Of a stretch of DNA of 19,089 nt, positions 1 to 7,518 are shown in pieces; position 1 is the stretch's first letter; each line of letters starts with the position of its first letter. Below the pieces are notes generated by a model. The model was not told the origin of the DNA and did not search any database. It saw only the letters and a program-made list of their open reading frames with translations. The stretch is from Rikenellaceae bacterium (GTDB lineage Bacteria > Bacteroidota > Bacteroidia > Bacteroidales > UBA932). The stretch covers positions 1-19,089 of the forward strand of contig JAAZIW010000094.1 of assembly GCA_012800665.1 (NCBI GenBank), in the 5' to 3' direction. Both the position numbers and the translations under genes were made by a program.

Positions 1-1214
1 AAGAATAGAATTGTGTTCGTGGAGATTTCGCGGATGGCATATACAAAAGGACGGTCCGCAATAAAGTAGTCTCCAACCGACGTAACCATTCCTATTATGG
101 CAGTGACTGCAGCCGCCTCTGCGCCATCCTCATCCATACGGAATTTTGTTTTCTGAATTACGTTGTCTATGAATACGGCTACATTGCTAAGGGAGCTGAA
201 ATCCGCGCTTTTTTCATCGAAAGCCGAAACTATTCCGAGAGAGTTTAAAGCGGGAATAAGTACATCTTTTTCAGCAGTGAAATCCAAATCCATTTTTGGA
301 ACAGTCACCGGCAGTCCTTCCCTGGGGGATAATCCGGAAATTGCGGAATTCCATTTTTCGGCATCAAGACCGGCTACGAAAGCATCGAAATCTGTATTTT
401 CATCGGGAAGCAATATGTCAAAAACGAACGCTTTATTGCCGAAAGGCAGTTCACACATCTGCGCCGTAAGCTCCGTGCTGTAACCCAACTTGCACGACAA
501 ATCGGCTCTCATAAAATCTTTAGTGACATCCTTTCCTCCGAGGCTGTGGAAAGGCATTGGCTTTGTTCCGCTTTTAGGAAATTTCTCTGTCCATACTCCC
601 TTGAAATACAATGCATTGGCTAAAATAAAAGCCCAATCGGAATCTAATCTATCGAAGATTTTAGGAATCATTTGATTCGTGTTCTCCGCTGCCCAGCCGT
701 TAATGCGATCCAAAGTTTCTTTTAAACCGAAATCCATACTCTCGGCGGGAGCATCGTATTTGTCTTCAAGTGCGGAAGCAAAAGTCGGGAGAACTGAAAA
801 TCCGATTCCGCTGTTCAGCCAAAGGCCGTTGGAGATGGCGAAAACGCTGGAATTATCCACTTCTCTAAGTCCGGCAATAATAGCCTTATAGGCAGAGTTG
901 ATATCTTCCACACTGCTGTTCTCATAACCGAGAGCTATGGCTATCTCATTGAATGTTTCTCCTGAGGCTCCATTTGAAAGCATGCTCAGGGCGCTTGACA
1001 TGCTGAGCGGAGAAATGAAGATTTCCTGCTGTGTATCGCGCGGATATATCTCTTTAAGGAGGTTGAAAGCGAAAGTGTTGCTGTTTGAAAAGACTTCCTT
1101 TTGACTTTTGGTAAGTACAATATCCTTACGCTCCCCAAATTTTGGAGAAGATGGGCTTTTTTCGCAGCCTGCAAAGACCGCAATTGCCATAAGGAGGAAT
1201 AAATACTTTTTCAT
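1..1214 (-). CDS. Serpin family lipoprotein (3' end cut by window)
   Basis: Protease-inhibitor serpin, predicted to be a lipid-anchored envelope protein. From ATG at 1214 the frame is open for 404 codons to the window edge and is missing only its last residues. It begins with a lipoprotein signal (MKKYLFLL...VFAGC, Cys17). Near the end is a textbook inhibitory hinge, EDGAEAAAVT (residues 362-371), followed by the serpin signature RPFVYAIRE (388-396). Counting both from the hinge Glu (P17) and back from RPF, by comparison with antitrypsin, puts P1 at Thr378 and P1' at Ser379, with GMVTS around the bond. Small hydrophobic residues there suggest an elastase-like or subtilisin-like target, which is inference. 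Tannerella miropin is a known Bacteroidota serpin. The gene lies 122 nt after the tandem lipoproteins on the same strand. Its first codons and about 20 bp of upstream sequence recur at 2716-2779. Confidence 0.95.
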   Translation of the reverse strand, partial: MKKYLFLLMAIAVFAGCEKSPSSPKFGERKDIVLTKSQKEVFSNSNTFAFNLLKEIYPRDTQQEIFISPLSMSSALSMLSNGASGETFNEIAIALGYENSSVEDINSAYKAIIAGLREVDNSSVFAISNGLWLNSGIGFSVLPTFASALEDKYDAPAESMDFGLKETLDRINGWAAENTNQMIPKIFDRLDSDWAFILANALYFKGVWTEKFPKSGTKPMPFHSLGGKDVTKDFMRADLSCKLGYSTELTAQMCELPFGNKAFVFDILLPDENTDFDAFVAGLDAEKWNSAISGLSPREGLPVTVPKMDLDFTAEKDVLIPALNSLGIVSAFDEKSADFSSLSNVAVFIDNVIQKTKFRMDEDGAEAAAVTAIIGMVTSVGDYFIADRPFVYAIREISTNTILF

Positions 1215-1235
1215 GCCGATAAAGTTAATAGTGTT
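1172..1235. repeat. 64-bp direct repeat, copy 1 (serpin 5' end)
   Basis: This segment covers the first 14 codons of the serpin and 21 bp upstream of its ATG. It matches 2716-2779 at 60 of 64 positions by hand alignment, in the same orientation. The two copies bracket the tandem lipoprotein genes. Confidence 0.85.
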
Positions 1236-1336
1236 AACTTTATATAGATGCGCCTTTATAGGATTTTGTACAAAAAAAGATAAAAAAGAAGAATTTGCAA
1301 ATTTTTGCCGATAAAAAACCGATGCAAAAAAATGTT

Positions 1337-1984
1337 TTACTCGCTGAAATCCATTGTGCAGGTGGCAGTAAATGTGCGGCCGTCATCGGTGGTAACGGAA
1401 ACTGTAATGTCATGACGACCTGGAGTGTCGGGGTTTTGAGTAAAAAAGAAATTCAGGCGCCCAAGCATGGCTAAATCGTCAGCCGTAACCTCTAAAAGAG
1501 GTTTTGTTTTTACATCAAGCAACGACTCGTCGGCATAACCACCGATAACATACAAATAAGAGGAACAATATTCACATATTATTATGTCGTTAAGAGGCGT
1601 TCCTGCAGGATGTTCCTCATCATAATTCGAATTGCAGGTAATCGAAACAGACGTATAGTCCGGATAGGAGGCGCCATCACCTCCTACTCCATTATAAAAC
1701 GTCACTTCCCTACAATAAGAAAGGTCATTATGCTTTTTACACAAGTCGTCATATATTATCTTATCATTTCCTTTTGAATTATAACTTACACATTTGGGAT
1801 CTAAAGGACTTAAATATAACCAATATTCACCCTTAACTCGTTCTCCATACATGAGTTCAATACCTCTGTGAATATTATAAAACATAATATATGAGTCAGT
1901 GTACACATGAGTTACCTTGTTGCAACTACCAAGAAGCAATAGGCCTGCTAAAAGCAATAGTAATTTATTTGCGGTAGTTGTCAT
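1337..1984 (-). CDS. Tandem lipoprotein A, unknown function
   Basis: 215-residue predicted lipoprotein that I do not recognise as a family of known function. The start is taken as ATG at 1984 (MTTTANKLLLLL) because the longer frame opens with TTG and this ATG aligns with the start of its paralogue. The signal ends in LLGSC (lipid-anchored Cys21), followed by NKVT with no acidic run, so the usual Bacteroidota surface-export signal is not evident and the protein may face the periplasm. Conserved Cys pairs occur in DDLCKKHNDLSYC and ICEYC. It is a duplicate of the gene directly upstream (1965-2663). Long stretches such as NDIIICEYCSSYLYV are almost identical, whereas residues of about 39-73 differ strongly. 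Its start lies inside the end of the upstream copy (20-nt overlap), so the two are probably cotranscribed and translationally coupled. Confidence 0.85.
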   Translation of the reverse strand: MTTTANKLLLLLAGLLLLGSCNKVTHVYTDSYIMFYNIHRGIELMYGERVKGEYWLYLSPLDPKCVSYNSKGNDKIIYDDLCKKHNDLSYCREVTFYNGVGGDGASYPDYTSVSITCNSNYDEEHPAGTPLNDIIICEYCSSYLYVIGGYADESLLDVKTKPLLEVTADDLAMLGRLNFFFTQNPDTPGRHDITVSVTTDDGRTFTATCTMDFSE

Positions 1985-2663
1985 AGGAAAAATTATCAAG
2001 ATTTTTTAAATTTTCCTCATTGAAGTCCATTGTGCAGGTGGCGGTAAAAGTGCGGCCGTCATCGGTGGTAACGGAAACTGTAATATCATGACGACCTGGA
2101 GTGTCGGGGTTTTGAGTAAAAAAGAAAACTAAACGCGCTTGTAGCATCAAGTCTTCAGGAGTAACTTCAATTAAGGGCTTTATCTTTGTACCAAGCAAAG
2201 ACTCATCGGCATAACCGCCAAGAACATACAAATAAGAGGAACAATACTCACATATTATTATGTCGTTAAGAGGCGTTCCTGCAGGATGTTCCTCATCATA
2301 ATTCGAATTGCTGGTAATAGAAACAGACGTGTAGTCCGGATAGGAGGCAATAGCGCCCCCTACCCCATTGAAAAACGGCACCTCCCTACAATAAGAAAGG
2401 TCATTATGCTTTTTACACAAGTCGTCATATATTATCTTATCCTCTCCTTTTGAATCATAAGATACAGACTTAAATGGTTTTTTAAGACGAACTTCAAGCA
2501 AATGCTGCCCCAATTTATTCTTATTTGTCCAAATTTCAATACCATCATGAATAGCATAATACATAATATACGAATCAGAGTACACATAAGTTACCTTGTT
2601 GCAACTACCGAGAAGCAATAGGCCTGCTAAAAGCAATAGTAATTTATTTGCGCGGGTTATCAT
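1965..2663 (-). CDS. Tandem lipoprotein B, unknown function
   Basis: 232-residue paralogue of the next gene, with the same signal and lipobox (ANKLLLLLAGLLLLGSC, Cys21) and the same Cys motifs. The start is ATG at 2663 (MITRANK); the in-frame TTG at 2678 is rejected because the paralogue aligns from the ATG. It differs from copy A in a block near residues 42-73 (GIEIWTNKNKLGQHLLEV against GIELMYGERVKGEYWLYL), in a shorter block near 165-190, and at the C-terminus. There it runs on past the shared MDF(N/S)E end for 16 residues and over the start codon of copy A. It begins 149 nt after the RiPP exporter adaptor gene ends, on the same strand, with a decayed serpin leader in between. Function is unknown. 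A role in immunity to, or interaction with, the neighbouring RiPP is only suggested by position. Confidence 0.85.
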   Translation of the reverse strand: MITRANKLLLLLAGLLLLGSCNKVTYVYSDSYIMYYAIHDGIEIWTNKNKLGQHLLEVRLKKPFKSVSYDSKGEDKIIYDDLCKKHNDLSYCREVPFFNGVGGAIASYPDYTSVSITSNSNYDEEHPAGTPLNDIIICEYCSSYLYVLGGYADESLLGTKIKPLIEVTPEDLMLQARLVFFFTQNPDTPGRHDITVSVTTDDGRTFTATCTMDFNEENLKNLDNFSYDNYRK

Positions 2664-2692
2664 AAGTTTAAATACCAATTGTAATTTGTCGT

Positions 2693-2758
2693 TCAGGCAG
2701 TATCTCTTTTATCATCAAAGACCGCAAATGCCATAAGGAGGAATAAATACTTTCTCAT
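2693..2758 (-). pseudogene. Decayed serpin/lipoprotein leader fragment
   Basis: A 21-codon frame, MRKYLFLLMAFAVF followed by unrelated DDKRDTA and TGA. The first 14 residues match the serpin signal peptide (MKKYLFLLMAIAVF), and the homology stops just before the lipobox, so there is no lipid-anchor Cys. The DNA similarity extends 21 bp upstream of the ATG. It is best read as the stump of a second, deleted serpin copy or as a by-product of a duplication, not as a working gene. Confidence 0.6.
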
Positions 2759-2779
2759 ACCGATAAAATTAATAGTGTT
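2716..2779. repeat. 64-bp direct repeat, copy 2
   Basis: Matches 1172-1235 with four substitutions and no gaps, in the same orientation. It holds the start of the decayed leader fragment and its upstream bases. Outside the 64 bp the flanks are unrelated. Confidence 0.85.
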
Positions 2780-2812
2780 TTCATAAATCGTATTAAATGA
2801 TATGAACTAAAA

Positions 2813-4120
2813 TTATCTATTAGCGAACAGCGACCGGATAGGTCTTATGAACTGTTCTATAAGTCTCATATCTTTGGTAATGATTTCTGCAGAACCATCC
2901 ATATTCTGTACAAAAGGTATTATCTTGTGATATGTACTTTTTAGTCCGGCAGGAAATTCCACGTTAACCGTATAACATATTCCATTCTGTGTTTTTTCGG
3001 GAACTTGAGAAATTGACTTAACCAGACCTTTGAGTATTCCGAATTCCATATACGGAAAACCATTCAATTTAACATTAACCTCCTGACCACGTTGAACTTT
3101 TCCGAATCCTGACGAGGATACTTTCATACGACCGATAAGTTCAGTCCCCCCTAAAGGGGTTATGCTTGCAATAATATCCCCAATGTCAACATGTTGACCT
3201 TTACCCCAGACATTCTGGAGAGACACCGTGCCACTAATAGGTGCAATAATGGCGTATCTTTCCTTCCATAAGACAATCTGATTTGCAACCCGACTTTTTG
3301 CCGATTCCAAAATCCTCTCATATTCTGCGATTTCCTCCATGTGCTGTATGTCCAATTCTAAAATTTGCTGCTCAAGTTGAAGACGGCTTAATTGTGCGCT
3401 GACCATAGTGGCATCAAAACTGGCAAGATTATTTTTTTGGGATATATATGACAGGTATGTTCTATCGTATTCTACTTGGGCAATAGCTTTACGGCTCAGC
3501 AGAACAGAGTCCCTATTAAGTGCTTTTTTTTCTTGTTTAAGTTCTTCCATAATGATTTTCCGTTGTGCCTCCAGAACTCTGTAATACTCCTTTGAACGCA
3601 AAATCTGGCTGGACAGAAGATTCTTTCTCTTACCTATCTGATCTATGTATAAGTAATCTCTATAATGTACACATTCTGCAATAAACGCTATCCAGACCTG
3701 TTGAATATCACCAAGTTCGAGATTTTGCCATGAAGCAATATTTGCAGCAGATTCATACAATAATTCTTCTGTTGTCAAAGAAAGAATTTTTTCCGCAAAA
3801 TGTACATCGTTATAATTGGAAGGATTAGCGACTAGTGCAATCAGCTGCCCTGTATTTATTAGTTCTCCGTCCTCAACATATACTGAGTCTAAAAATCCTA
3901 TATATCTGGAAACAAGATCAGAAGGAGGATTTTCCGAAGTCAAGGTTATTTTTGCAGTAACAATCTGTGGATATTTGATGAAATAGCACCCGACAACTAT
4001 GCCGGTAATAATGAGAATAAGAATCATTATGCCCCAATGAAGTATCCACGCAGGCTTACGTCCCATAATTTCCTGAATCTCCTCACTGTGGAAAGTGGAA
4101 TAATTTTGTCCTTCTTCCAT
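2813..4120 (-). CDS. HlyD-type periplasmic adaptor of the RiPP exporter
   Basis: 435-residue membrane-fusion (adaptor) subunit, the partner that links an inner-membrane peptidase-ABC exporter to the outer membrane. A short cytoplasmic N-terminus is followed by one membrane segment (residues 25-48, WILHWGIMILILIITG...). Two half lipoyl-like motifs come next: the first around 64-104 (...VYVEDGELINTGQLIALV) and the second around 291-325 (IAPISGTVSLQN...GQHVDIGDIIASI). Between them lies a long Glu/Lys/Gln-rich stretch (about 165-285) that looks like the alpha-helical coiled-coil hairpin of the family. A beta-barrel region with NVKLNGFPYMEFG follows. It starts 7 nt after the exporter's stop codon and is the last gene of the operon. 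No terminator hairpin was seen after it. Confidence 0.93.
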   Translation of the reverse strand: MEEGQNYSTFHSEEIQEIMGRKPAWILHWGIMILILIITGIVVGCYFIKYPQIVTAKITLTSENPPSDLVSRYIGFLDSVYVEDGELINTGQLIALVANPSNYNDVHFAEKILSLTTEELLYESAANIASWQNLELGDIQQVWIAFIAECVHYRDYLYIDQIGKRKNLLSSQILRSKEYYRVLEAQRKIIMEELKQEKKALNRDSVLLSRKAIAQVEYDRTYLSYISQKNNLASFDATMVSAQLSRLQLEQQILELDIQHMEEIAEYERILESAKSRVANQIVLWKERYAIIAPISGTVSLQNVWGKGQHVDIGDIIASITPLGGTELIGRMKVSSSGFGKVQRGQEVNVKLNGFPYMEFGILKGLVKSISQVPEKTQNGICYTVNVEFPAGLKSTYHKIIPFVQNMDGSAEIITKDMRLIEQFIRPIRSLFANR

Positions 4121-4127
4121 AGTCGTG

Positions 4128-6341
4128 TCAGTTACCGAGTTCTAGTTGATTACGCACCAATTCATAATAATAGCCTTTCTTTGCGGAAAGTTCTGTATGA
4201 GAGCCTTCTTCGACTATACGGCCTTTATCAAGAACAATAATATTATCCGCATTCTTAACTGTACTTAATCGGTGGGCTACAATAACAACGGTTTTGTTCT
4301 TAAACAAGCGGTCAAGATTATCCAGTATAACCGTCTCATTGTTGGCATCCAAAGAATTAGTAGCCTCGTCAAAGAATAGATAAGGAGAGTTCTTATATGA
4401 GGCACGAGCAATTAGTATGCGTTGTTTTTGTCCGGCGCTGAGTCCGTGCCCTTCAGGACCTATCTTAGTATTGTAGCCCAGAGGAAGAGTTTCTATCCAT
4501 TTTCGTATATTGGCAATCTCAGCAGCCTTACGCACACGATACATATCAGGGACATCGTCACATAGGGCAATATTCTCAGCAATTGTGTTTGAAAAAACAT
4601 AACCCTCCTGCATTACACAACCACATTTCTGGCGCCATGCGCTCTCACTGTAGTTTTTAAGTTCCACTCCTTTCAAAGTCACGTTTCCCGCTACGGGCGA
4701 ATAGAAACCAAGCATCATCTTGAGAATTGTTGTCTTTCCGCTGCCCGAGGCTCCGACGATAGCGGTAACCTTACCATGGGGCACCTTCAAAGAAATACCA
4801 TCAAGAACTTTAGGAGAATGCGGACCTTCATACTGAAACACAACGTCAATAAATTCTATATCTGCATCCTCGGGAATGTCATGAAATTTTTCCATCTCAG
4901 CCGGCTCTTCATCTTCACGATTATGAATTTCTCCAAGCCGTTCCATAGAAATATTAGCATCTTGTGACTCACGCACGAAAGAAATAAACTGACTGACGGG
5001 TGCATTGAGCTGACCTATAATATAGGTAAGAGCCATCATCATACCAAGAGTCATGTTCCCATCTATAACAGACCTCGCTGCAAGAAAAGAGATGATGATG
5101 TTTTTCGCCTGATCAATGAATGTACCTCCTATCTGCTGCATCTGAGATAAAGTCAGACCTTTGATACTTATCTTAAAAAGTTTTGCTTGAATCTGCTCCC
5201 ACTCCCAACGTTTCTGCTTTTCGCAACTGTTTAGTTTGATATCCTGCATTCCGCTGATAATTTGGACTATGCTGCTTTGATTGTTGGAGGCTTCTTGAAA
5301 ACGTATATAATCGAGTTTTCGGCGCAAACGCAGGAATAGTAAAACCCAACAGATATATAGTGCTGTCCCTATTATAAAAATACCGAGTATCCATATATTG
5401 TAACCCCCGAGTATTGCCCCATAAATAATTATTAGAACTACTGCCATAATTATACTCAACAATGAATTTGTTAGGAAATCTTGAATGCGTCCGTGATCTT
5501 GAATGCGTTGCATGATGTCTCCGATTATCTTAGTGTCAAAAAACGATATCGGCAGACGCATTAACTTCGCAAGGAAATCTGATATAAGAGAGATGCTAAC
5601 CCTTGCAGTCATGTGTAGCATGAGCCAGTTTCGGATAAGATTATTGGCGAGTTGACCTACGATAATTAGTAGTTGTGCAATGAGCATAGTTTTAACTAAA
5701 CCTAATTTGCCGAGAGCTACGCCTTGATCTACAACACTCTGAGTAATAAATGGTAGCAGAAGACTCAGAAGGCTTGCAACAATCATCGCAAGGAAAATCT
5801 GGATTATGTTCTGACGGTGCGGATTGAGATATTTTAAAAGATGATGCAGAGTGAACTTATTACACTTCTTGCCAGATTCTCCCTCTTTCTGCTCATAAAA
5901 GGTAGGAGTTGGTTCTAAAAGCAAGGCCACTCCCTTGTCAGGTTTTCCGTCTGTACCTTTGATTCCTAGCCAGTACTTTAGAAACATTTCTTTGGTGTAT
6001 CGGAGATGACCTGTTGCGGGATCTGAAACATATATATACCATTTGCCGTGACGCTTAGTTATCTTGTAAGCAACGATGAAATGATTCTGATTCCAATGGA
6101 CGATGCATGGGAGGGATGCTTCGTCACGGAACTGTTCCCAAGTGAGTTTTACTCCCTGTGAGTGGAATCCGAGGGCTTCAGCTGCCCCACTCAACCCTAG
6201 TATGGATGTCCCCTCGCGGGTGCTGAAACTCATTTTACGCATCTCCGGCAAAGAAATCCTACGACCATAGTGTTCGGAAATCATGCAAAGACAGGCGGGA
6301 CCGCAATCCATTTTATCAGGTTGGATAAATGAAGAGAACAT
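4128..6341 (-). CDS. C39 peptidase-containing ABC exporter (PCAT)
   Basis: 737-residue bifunctional exporter that removes double-glycine leader peptides and pumps the mature peptide across the inner membrane. The N-terminal C39 protease domain has Gln7 and Cys13 (IQPDKMDCGPAC), His87 (NQNHFIVAY) and Asp107 (VSDPATG), so the catalytic set looks complete. About six membrane segments follow at 175-440. The ATPase domain has Walker A GASGSGKTT (530-538, Lys536), signature LSAGQ (634-638), Walker B LFFDEAT with Glu659, and H-loop His690 (VAHRLSTV). The likely substrate is the peptide encoded at 10387-10587, cut after its Gly24-Gly25. It starts 4 nt after the TPR gene and is followed 7 nt later by its adaptor. 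Length and domain order are normal for the family. Confidence 0.97.
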   Translation of the reverse strand: MFSSFIQPDKMDCGPACLCMISEHYGRRISLPEMRKMSFSTREGTSILGLSGAAEALGFHSQGVKLTWEQFRDEASLPCIVHWNQNHFIVAYKITKRHGKWYIYVSDPATGHLRYTKEMFLKYWLGIKGTDGKPDKGVALLLEPTPTFYEQKEGESGKKCNKFTLHHLLKYLNPHRQNIIQIFLAMIVASLLSLLLPFITQSVVDQGVALGKLGLVKTMLIAQLLIIVGQLANNLIRNWLMLHMTARVSISLISDFLAKLMRLPISFFDTKIIGDIMQRIQDHGRIQDFLTNSLLSIIMAVVLIIIYGAILGGYNIWILGIFIIGTALYICWVLLFLRLRRKLDYIRFQEASNNQSSIVQIISGMQDIKLNSCEKQKRWEWEQIQAKLFKISIKGLTLSQMQQIGGTFIDQAKNIIISFLAARSVIDGNMTLGMMMALTYIIGQLNAPVSQFISFVRESQDANISMERLGEIHNREDEEPAEMEKFHDIPEDADIEFIDVVFQYEGPHSPKVLDGISLKVPHGKVTAIVGASGSGKTTILKMMLGFYSPVAGNVTLKGVELKNYSESAWRQKCGCVMQEGYVFSNTIAENIALCDDVPDMYRVRKAAEIANIRKWIETLPLGYNTKIGPEGHGLSAGQKQRILIARASYKNSPYLFFDEATNSLDANNETVILDNLDRLFKNKTVVIVAHRLSTVKNADNIIVLDKGRIVEEGSHTELSAKKGYYYELVRNQLELGN

Positions 6342-6345
6342 ATCT

Positions 6346-7518
6346 TTAATTTTCAGCCATAAAAATTTCTTCTTTTACATGGTATATCCTACTTTGAACA
6401 TAATCCCTTTTTTCTTCAGACAACTTATCTTCTTTGGCGAGGAATTGATTATAAAATGAGAGGGAACTTGTATAATTATTCAACTTCTCATAACTATATG
6501 CTATAAAAAGAAGAGCATCAGTATATGTCGAATCGCACTGATATGCTTTTTGATATGCAGATATAGCATCCATGTAGTAATGATTGTTTAGACTACTATA
6601 TCCATATTTTGAAAAAATACTAAACATTTTTTCAGAATTGGGTTGCATAAGAGATATAGCCTTCTCAAACATAGGTTTCACTTCTGTTTCATAATCGCAG
6701 CCCGTTTTAGAACGAGAATCCGCAAGATAGATTATTAGATTGACATCAGTGTCTTTGTGTGGATAAAGCAATTCAAATTCTTTCAAAGCTCCTCCATAAT
6801 CTTTTTGGCAATAGGAATTTAAACCTATATAATAGTGAACAACATCTGTGTCAACGCCGGAATTCAATAAGAGCAAAAAATCAGAAAGAGACTCATAGTA
6901 TTTCCCTTGAAGATAGTATACCAAACCTTGAATTTGTCGCACATTACTATTGTTGGGTTCCATTTGAAGATATTTTTGAGTCAATAAAAGGACGGCGTCA
7001 TGATTTTTTACTCTTAGATAAATATCAGATACTTTGTCCAAGACTCTCCAATTGCAGGGTTGATATCTTAATACTTTCTCATAGCAATAAATTGCTGAAT
7101 TCCATTTTTTTATCTTCACAAAGGCGTCTCCCATAAGGGAGAGTACTCGAGGAATGGTATCTATCTGTATTATCTGCTGGCCTTGAGCAATGCATTCTTT
7201 GTAATTATTTGTTCGGTATAGTGTCGCCATTTGCTTTAATTTATAAGAAATATTATACGGTTCCACATTTTCCAATTCCCTATATATTTTCAATGCAGAA
7301 TCATTTTGGTCCAACTGCACCAAACAATCGGCAAGTTCAACTTTTAGAGCAACATTTGTGGAATCTGAAGACAACTCTATCTTCAATAATTTAACCGCCT
7401 CATCGTACCTCCACATATCTTTCAATAATTGAATTCGTTCTAGTAATGGTTGAGCCAACACCACAGGACTGGTGAGAAAAAACAATAAAACCGGATATAT
7501 AACATGTTTTACTTTCAT
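6346..7518 (-). CDS. Exported TPR protein of the RiPP operon
   Basis: 390-residue secreted or periplasmic protein built mostly of tetratricopeptide repeats, a protein-binding scaffold. The chosen start is ATG at 7518, which gives a clean signal peptide (MKVKHVIYPVLLFFLTSPVVLAQ, cleavage after the Gln-preceding Ala region) and overlaps the barrel gene's stop as ATGA. The longer frame to 7587 would put 23 charged residues before the signal and lie inside the barrel gene. Repeats are visible along the chain, for example WRYDEAVKLLKIEL, DSALKIYRELENVEP, WNSAIYCYEKVLRYQP, and MDAISAYQKAYQCD with YTDALLFIAYSYEKLN. The stop-start overlap implies coupled translation with the outer-membrane barrel, so a periplasmic helper or assembly role for that barrel or for the peptide is likely. 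This is inference; no enzymatic motif was seen. Confidence 0.85.
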   Translation of the reverse strand: MKVKHVIYPVLLFFLTSPVVLAQPLLERIQLLKDMWRYDEAVKLLKIELSSDSTNVALKVELADCLVQLDQNDSALKIYRELENVEPYNISYKLKQMATLYRTNNYKECIAQGQQIIQIDTIPRVLSLMGDAFVKIKKWNSAIYCYEKVLRYQPCNWRVLDKVSDIYLRVKNHDAVLLLTQKYLQMEPNNSNVRQIQGLVYYLQGKYYESLSDFLLLLNSGVDTDVVHYYIGLNSYCQKDYGGALKEFELLYPHKDTDVNLIIYLADSRSKTGCDYETEVKPMFEKAISLMQPNSEKMFSIFSKYGYSSLNNHYYMDAISAYQKAYQCDSTYTDALLFIAYSYEKLNNYTSSLSFYNQFLAKEDKLSEEKRDYVQSRIYHVKEEIFMAEN

